Program-made: the position numbers and the translations under genes | Assembly (NCBI RefSeq): GCF_900115005.1 | Contig: NZ_FOUY01000041.1 | Location: 1 to 51,155, forward strand | Reading direction: 5' to 3' | From: Pseudonocardia ammonioxydans | Lineage (GTDB): Bacteria > Actinomycetota > Actinomycetes > Mycobacteriales > Pseudonocardiaceae | DNA: 51,155 bases | The notes under the pieces: model-generated | What the model was told of the DNA's origin: nothing | Databases searched by the model: none | Seen by the model: the letters and a program-made list of their open reading frames with translations, nothing else | Shown here: piece by piece, positions 47,100 to 51,155 of the stretch | Numbering within the stretch: position 1 is the first letter of the stretch | How the letters are laid out: every line of letters starts with the position of its first letter

Positions 47100-49205
47100 A
47101 TGTCACGGAGCGCCGCCCGGCCTGGGAGCACCCTGATCCTCCTGCGTCACGGGCACAGCGAGGGCAACCGAACGGGTGCCTTCAGCGGCTGGTTGGACGT
47201 CCCCCTCAGCCCGCGCGGTCGCGTCGAGGCCGCGCGGGCCGGGTCGTTGCTGCTCGACCACGGGTGCGCGCCCGCCGTCGTGCACACCTCGGTCCTGGAC
47301 CGTTCGGTGCGGACGGCGAAGCTCGTGGTGGACGTCCTGGCCCAGGCCGGGCTCCCGCGCCCGTCGATCGCGCGGACCTGGCGGCTGAACGAACGCCATT
47401 ACGGCGCGCTCCAGGGGCGCGACCGACGCGAGATCCTCAAGCGGTTCGGCGAGGACCAGGTCCACCGGTGGCGGCGCTCGTACCGGGAGGCCCCACCTCC
47501 GCTGGATCCGGACGACCCGGCCCACCCGACCGCCGATCCGCGCTACGCGGCGGTCCCGCGCGAGCTGTTGCCCGCCACGGAGTCGCTGGCCGACGTGTGC
47601 GCGCGGCTGAACGGGTACTGGCCCGTCATCGCCGCCGACCTCCGGGCGGGCCGTACCGTCCTGGTCGTCGGGCACAGCAACTCCCTCCGGGCGCTGTGCC
47701 TGCTGCTCGACGGTCTCGCCGAGGCCGAGGTGGAGGGGCTGAACCTCCCCACGGGCGTCCCGCTCCGCTACCTGCTCGGCCCCGATCTGCGTCCCCGCCG
47801 ACCGGGTGGGGAATACCTGGATCCCGACGCGGCCAAGACCGGCATCGCGGAGGTCGTCGCCCAGGGCACCAAGAACCACGTCGCCGCGGGCGACCGGAGA
47901 GGAGAGCGATCTATGCAGTCCGCGAACCGACACGCGGGAACACCAGGAACCGCCATCGTGGGAGCGTCGGTCGGGGGGGTCCGCACAGCGCAGGCGTTGC
48001 GGGCCACCGGCTACGAGCACGAGATCGTGCTTGTCGGCGAGGAGGCCGCACTCCCCTACGACAAGCCGCCGTTGTCGAAGGCCGTGCTGGCGGGGACCCG
48101 GGGGGTGGAGGACATCGTCCTGCTCTCCCGGGAGGAGGCCGAGGCGCTCGGGATCCGCCTAGAGCTGGGTCGAGCAGCCGTCGGCGTCGACCGGGACGAG
48201 CGCGAGGTCGAGCTCTCCGACGGGACGCGTTTGCCCTTCTCCGATCTTGTTGTGGCCACCGGTGCGCGGGCCCGGCCGTCTCCGTGGGGAACCCCTGCCG
48301 GGGTGCACGTGCTCCGCAGCGCCGACGACGCCATGGCCCTCGGCGAGGACCTCCGTCGCGGCGGGCACCTCGTGGTGATCGGCGCCGGGTTCGTCGGCGC
48401 CGAGGTGGCGGCGTCCGCGCGGACGCTCGGAGTGGCCGAGGTGACCGTGGTTGACCCCGTCCCAGTCCCGCTGAGCCGGGTCCTGAACCCGGAGATCGCC
48501 GAGATCGTCGGAGCCCTGCATCGTGATCGGGGTGTCGCGACCCGGTTCGGCGTCGGGGTCGACGGGATCGAGGAGTCGGGCGCCGGGCTGACGGTCCGGC
48601 TCTCTGACGGCTCCCGCATCCCCGCGGACACCGTCGTCGTCGGGATCGGCGCCGTGCCCAACGACGAGTGGCTCGCCGGATCGGGGATCAGCCGCGCCGA
48701 CGGCGTGCTGTGTGACGCCCACAGCCGCTCGATCGACGACCCGCACGTCTGGGCCGTCGGCGACGTGGCGCGCTGGCACCATCCGGACCGTGCGCATCCG
48801 GTCCGGGTGGAGCATTGGACCAACGCGGTCGAGCAGGCCACGTGCGTGGCACACAACATCGCTCACCCGGACGACCTCCACGTCCACGCCCCGCTCGAGT
48901 ACGTCTGGAGCGACCAGTACGACTGGAAGCTACAGCTGGTCGGGCGCACCGGTGGCGCCCTCGCCTTCGAGCGTGTCGACGGAGCTGACCCCACACGCTC
49001 GTTCGCCGTCCTCTACAGCGACGCCGACGCCACGTTCGTCGGGGCGCTGACGGTGAACTGGCCGAGGGCGCTGGTGGCGTGCCGGCGCACGCTCGGCCGG
49101 GGGGGCGCGTCCCTCGCCGCGGCACGCGAGGCCCTGCTGTCGGGAACGTCGCGCTCGGCGCTGGGCGACCGCCGTCATCCGTCCCTTCCCGCAGCCGGAC
49201 AGTAG
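47100..49205 (+). CDS. gpmA: Phosphoglycerate mutase-ferredoxin reductase fusion (or two in-frame coupled genes)
   Basis: One open frame of 701 residues joins two complete domains. Residues 1-262 are a histidine-phosphatase of the 2,3-bisphosphoglycerate-dependent mutase type: LLRHGHSEGN (catalytic His), RLNERHYGALQGRDR, VVGHSNSLRAL. From residue 272 comes an FAD/NAD(P)H ferredoxin reductase: TAIVGASVGGVRTAQAL, LPYDKPPLSKAVLAG, LVVIGAGFVGAEVA, VWAVGDVARWH. The ATG at 47100 follows GAGGAGG. No stop separates the domains, but an internal ribosome site precedes an in-frame ATG at 47913, so a separate reductase may also be made. The reductase could serve the oxygenases of the 17-gene operon. Confidence 0.82.
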   Translation: MSRSAARPGSTLILLRHGHSEGNRTGAFSGWLDVPLSPRGRVEAARAGSLLLDHGCAPAVVHTSVLDRSVRTAKLVVDVLAQAGLPRPSIARTWRLNERHYGALQGRDRREILKRFGEDQVHRWRRSYREAPPPLDPDDPAHPTADPRYAAVPRELLPATESLADVCARLNGYWPVIAADLRAGRTVLVVGHSNSLRALCLLLDGLAEAEVEGLNLPTGVPLRYLLGPDLRPRRPGGEYLDPDAAKTGIAEVVAQGTKNHVAAGDRRGERSMQSANRHAGTPGTAIVGASVGGVRTAQALRATGYEHEIVLVGEEAALPYDKPPLSKAVLAGTRGVEDIVLLSREEAEALGIRLELGRAAVGVDRDEREVELSDGTRLPFSDLVVATGARARPSPWGTPAGVHVLRSADDAMALGEDLRRGGHLVVIGAGFVGAEVAASARTLGVAEVTVVDPVPVPLSRVLNPEIAEIVGALHRDRGVATRFGVGVDGIEESGAGLTVRLSDGSRIPADTVVVGIGAVPNDEWLAGSGISRADGVLCDAHSRSIDDPHVWAVGDVARWHHPDRAHPVRVEHWTNAVEQATCVAHNIAHPDDLHVHAPLEYVWSDQYDWKLQLVGRTGGALAFERVDGADPTRSFAVLYSDADATFVGALTVNWPRALVACRRTLGRGGASLAAAREALLSGTSRSALGDRRHPSLPAAGQ
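47896..47915 (+). promoter_or_regulatory. Internal ribosome binding site and start for the reductase domain
   Basis: GGAGAGGAGAG lies 7-10 bases before the ATG at 47913-47915, in frame with the upstream mutase. It would allow translation of a free 430-residue reductase from the same mRNA. Confidence 0.6.
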
Positions 49206-49302
49206 CCGCACAGATCGCCGCCCCCTTCTCCGATGGACCTCGGTGCACCGGCGCCGTGCACCATCCCGCCACTGATCACCGACGATCGCGAGGACACCAT
49301 CC

Positions 49303-49419
49303 ATGAACACCGCACGGTTCTACGGGGGCCCGGCCCCTCGACCCGAACGACCCTCCCGACGCGACGAGCGCGCCGAGCCGTCGGCCGCAGGGCGCCCACC
49401 GATCGGAGAGGTCCGATGA
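49303..49419 (+). CDS. Small 38-aa ORF coupled to the MFS gene
   Basis: This frame (MNTARFYGGPAPRPERPSRR...) starts after a GAGGA site, and its TGA overlaps the transporter ATG (ATGA at 49416-49419). The first nine residues resemble the start of medium-chain zinc alcohol dehydrogenases (MxxARFYG), but nothing else of such a gene follows. It may be a leader peptide for translational coupling or the stump of a deleted dehydrogenase. Confidence 0.35.
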   Translation: MNTARFYGGPAPRPERPSRRDERAEPSAAGRPPIGEVR

Positions 49420-50687
49420 CGCTGCCCGATCCGGCCACGAGGTCCACCGGCCGCACGGTCCTCCTGCTCGCCTTCCTGATGCTGTTCTTCGACGGCTACG
49501 ACCTGTTCGCGCTGGGCACCGTCGGCCCGTCGCTGGTGACCTACGAGCCGTGGGGCGGGACCGCGGCCACGCTGGGCACCGTCGCTGCCATCACCGGTGC
49601 AGGCATGCCGATCGGCGCGGTCCTGGCCGGTTGGCTGAGTGACCGCACGGGCCGCAGGCTGCCCGTCACCATCGCCATGGCGCTCATCTCCTTCTCGATG
49701 CTGGTCGCCGCGATAGCCCCGACGCTCGCGCTGTTCAGCGCCGCCCGGTTCCTCACCGGCATCTCGATCGGTGCCCTCACCCCGCTCATCGGGGCGCTGG
49801 TGTCCGACCACGCACCGAAGACCTCACGCACGCTGCACATCGGGACCTCCTTCGCCGCGCTGGGGATCGGTGGTTCCGTCTCCGCCTTCCTTGGGGCCCT
49901 CCTCCTGCCCGAGGTCCATTTCCAGTGGCTGTTCCTCCCCGGCGTTCTGCCGTTGCTGCTGATCTGGCCGCTGTGGCGGCTCTTGCCCGCCGGCGTCCCG
50001 CAGGATCAGCCGGAGCCTGGCGACGAGCGCCGCGCGCCGCACCCGCGCGAGCTCTTCTCCGCACCGCTGCTCCGGGCGACGGTGCTGACCTGGGCGGCCA
50101 CCTTCCTGTCCCTGGCGCTGGTCTTCTCGACCAGCAGTTGGTTGCCGACCGTCCTGCTGCGCAACGGATATGCGATGACCTCTGCGCTGCAGTTCACGGT
50201 GGCCTTCACCATCGGGGCATCGCTCGGCGTCGTCGGGTTGGGCTGGCTGGCCGACCGAGGACACCTGCGAGTGGCCACCGTCGGCGGGTTCGCAGTGGCG
50301 GCCGCGGTCCTCATCCTCCTCCCGTTCGCCCGCGAGCAGTCCCCCGCCGTCATCTACGTGCTGTGCGGGCTCGCCGGCGTCGGCTCCCTCGCGGGCCAGG
50401 CACTGGTGGTGGCCTGCGTCGTGGACGTCTACCCGGCCCGACTGCGAGGCACGGCCCTGGGCTTCGGGCAGGGCTTCGGCAGGTTCGGCGCGATCGTCGG
50501 ACCGGTGTACCTCGCGGTGATGACGACGGTGTTCGCAACGCCGTACGCGGGCTTCTTCGCCTTCGCGTTGATTGCCCTCCTGGGAGGCCTCGCCATCATC
50601 CTGCTCCCGCGTCGGAGGGTGGTGGAGTCGGCTCCACCAAGGCCGAACGGTACGCCGGCGGCCGAGCAGGGCCAGCGCACGAGGTGA
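49416..50687 (+). CDS. MFS transporter, aromatic acid:H+ symporter (AAHS) type
   Basis: This 423-residue membrane protein has about twelve predicted transmembrane helices. The AAHS signature FFDGYDLFALG lies in the first helix, with GWLSDRTGRR in the loop between helices 2 and 3 and YPARLRGTALGFGQGFGRFG in the second half. Relatives (PcaK, BenK, MhpT) import aromatic acids such as 4-hydroxybenzoate. It probably imports the substrate of one of the aromatic pathways here. GGAGAG precedes the ATG at 49416. Confidence 0.9.
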   Translation: MTLPDPATRSTGRTVLLLAFLMLFFDGYDLFALGTVGPSLVTYEPWGGTAATLGTVAAITGAGMPIGAVLAGWLSDRTGRRLPVTIAMALISFSMLVAAIAPTLALFSAARFLTGISIGALTPLIGALVSDHAPKTSRTLHIGTSFAALGIGGSVSAFLGALLLPEVHFQWLFLPGVLPLLLIWPLWRLLPAGVPQDQPEPGDERRAPHPRELFSAPLLRATVLTWAATFLSLALVFSTSSWLPTVLLRNGYAMTSALQFTVAFTIGASLGVVGLGWLADRGHLRVATVGGFAVAAAVLILLPFAREQSPAVIYVLCGLAGVGSLAGQALVVACVVDVYPARLRGTALGFGQGFGRFGAIVGPVYLAVMTTVFATPYAGFFAFALIALLGGLAIILLPRRRVVESAPPRPNGTPAAEQGQRTR

Positions 50688-50840
50688 CGATGTGGACCGT
50701 CCCTGGCCTCGTGGAGGCTTTGATATGAGCCCGGGTCGGCGGGCCCACTCAGGCTACCGGCGCAGATGGGTGGACGAACCGACGGGGCGAGTCACCGAGG
50801 ATGAGCCGACAACCAGGGCATTGAGCCTTTGCCAACCTGA
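50688..50840. other. Spacer between the transporter and the edge transposase
   Basis: No gene is seen. The stretch probably includes the end of the IS5-type element whose transposase stop is at 50841, but without its other end the terminal repeat cannot be defined. Confidence 0.4.
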
Positions 50841-51155
50841 TCACGCGCTGGCGATCATGAGGGTCTGAACTGCGGCGATGAGCCTGTCGGCGGTGTTCGG
50901 GCTGGACCGGATCTTGCGCAGGACTCGCCAGTTCTTCAGCTCGGCGTTGGCCCGCTCACCCGGTCCGCGACGGTGGGCGTGGGCGGTGTTCACGTCCTTC
51001 TGGTGTCGCGACAGCTTCCGGAATCGGCCGGTGTCGGGGTCCTTGCGTCGACGCCGCTGCGGCACGGCGACTGTAGGACCGGCGCCTTGGTAGGCGGTGT
51101 CGGCCGCGGCGGGGATCTCATGCTCGGCCAGGGCGTCGATGATCCCGTGCTCGCG
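50841..51155 (-). CDS. IS5-type (DDE_Tnp_4) transposase, C-terminal part cut by window edge
   Basis: The minus strand encodes AAADTAYQGAGPTVAVPQRR, RKDPDTGRFRKLSRHQKDVN and ANAELKNWRVLRKIRSSPNT, the end of an IS5-group DDE transposase of the kind common in actinomycetes; the glutamate-containing helix ERANAELKNW is visible. The frame is open to the window edge, so the N-terminus lies outside. Confidence 0.82.
   Translation of the reverse strand, partial: REHGIIDALAEHEIPAAADTAYQGAGPTVAVPQRRRRKDPDTGRFRKLSRHQKDVNTAHAHRRGPGERANAELKNWRVLRKIRSSPNTADRLIAAVQTLMIASA

Noticed and set aside
1..51155. tRNA, rRNA, CRISPR arrays or riboswitches
   Set aside because: No cloverleaf sequence, rRNA core motif, regularly spaced repeat array or riboswitch aptamer was recognised on reading either strand. 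The only tandem repeats found are the short coding and operon-gap repeats listed as features.

Overview
The window is very GC-rich, uses many GTG starts (and one TTG), and packs genes tightly with frequent 4-base ATGA/GTGA overlaps. The protein families (FCD-type GntR, IclR, TetR, luciferase-like monooxygenase, actinobacterial-type RpiB, IS481/IS701/IS256/IS21 elements) point to an actinomycete, probably Pseudonocardia-like. It reads as an accessory catabolic island, on a plasmid or the chromosome, bounded by transposase fragments at both window edges.

Layout. (1) 1-4080 is layered mobile DNA: the right end of an IS256-family element, an apparently complete IS21-family element (istA/istB) with a 5-bp target duplication, and remnants of IS701 and IS3 transposases. 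The IS256 and IS21 insertions both lie in a broken DUF59/MIP18-family (PaaD/SufT-like) gene. (2) 4080-12788 is a TetR regulator with a clear palindromic operator, a secreted esterase closed by a strong terminator, and an acyl-CoA catabolism set: enoyl-CoA hydratase, acyl-CoA ligase, phosphotransferase-family protein, two SDRs, and a thiolase that is now a pseudogene. (3) 12955-14313 is more debris (IS256 transposase, TraG-like and MarR fragments). (4) 14425-25559 is a three-part oxygenolytic cluster: [2Fe-2S] ferredoxin, ferredoxin reductase, phthalate-dioxygenase-like Rieske oxygenase, an unknown 166-aa protein, a PanB-like aldolase, a hydrolase with a Cys nucleophile, and a broken luciferase-like monooxygenase; then on the minus strand an RpiB-like protein and a 4,5-dihydroxyphthalate-decarboxylase-like protein; then on the plus strand an alcohol dehydrogenase, LigK-like aldolase and LigJ-like 4-oxalomesaconate hydratase, closed by an FCD GntR regulator. 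Two promoters in this cluster share an 18-bp motif. (5) 26209-42554 is a run of 17 minus-strand genes for aromatic dihydroxylation, class III extradiol ring cleavage, C-C hydrolysis and the classical hydratase/aldolase/acetaldehyde-dehydrogenase lower pathway, with IclR at its 3' end and a divergent LysR at its 5' end. (6) 43589-47000 holds degraded genes and two IS481-family elements placed head to tail, sharing a TCTAG target. (7) 47100-50687 has an unusual in-frame phosphoglycerate mutase-ferredoxin reductase fusion and an aromatic-acid MFS transporter; the window ends inside an IS5-type transposase.

How it fits together. The 17-gene operon can plausibly take an aromatic aldehyde, 2-oxoacid or hydroxylated side chain to a catechol, cleave it, and deliver pyruvate and acetyl-CoA. 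It has ferredoxin genes but no reductase, so the reductase at 14745 or the fused one at 47913 may serve it. The 14425-24790 cluster ends in the 4-oxalomesaconate branch (LigJ, LigK), which gives pyruvate and oxaloacetate, but has no recognisable ring-cleavage dioxygenase of its own. Its substrate cannot be named from sequence alone, and it is the best candidate here for an undescribed pathway. Many frameshifts in the window are 1-2 base losses in short G/C runs or dinucleotide repeats, so either recent gene decay or sequencing error should be kept in mind.
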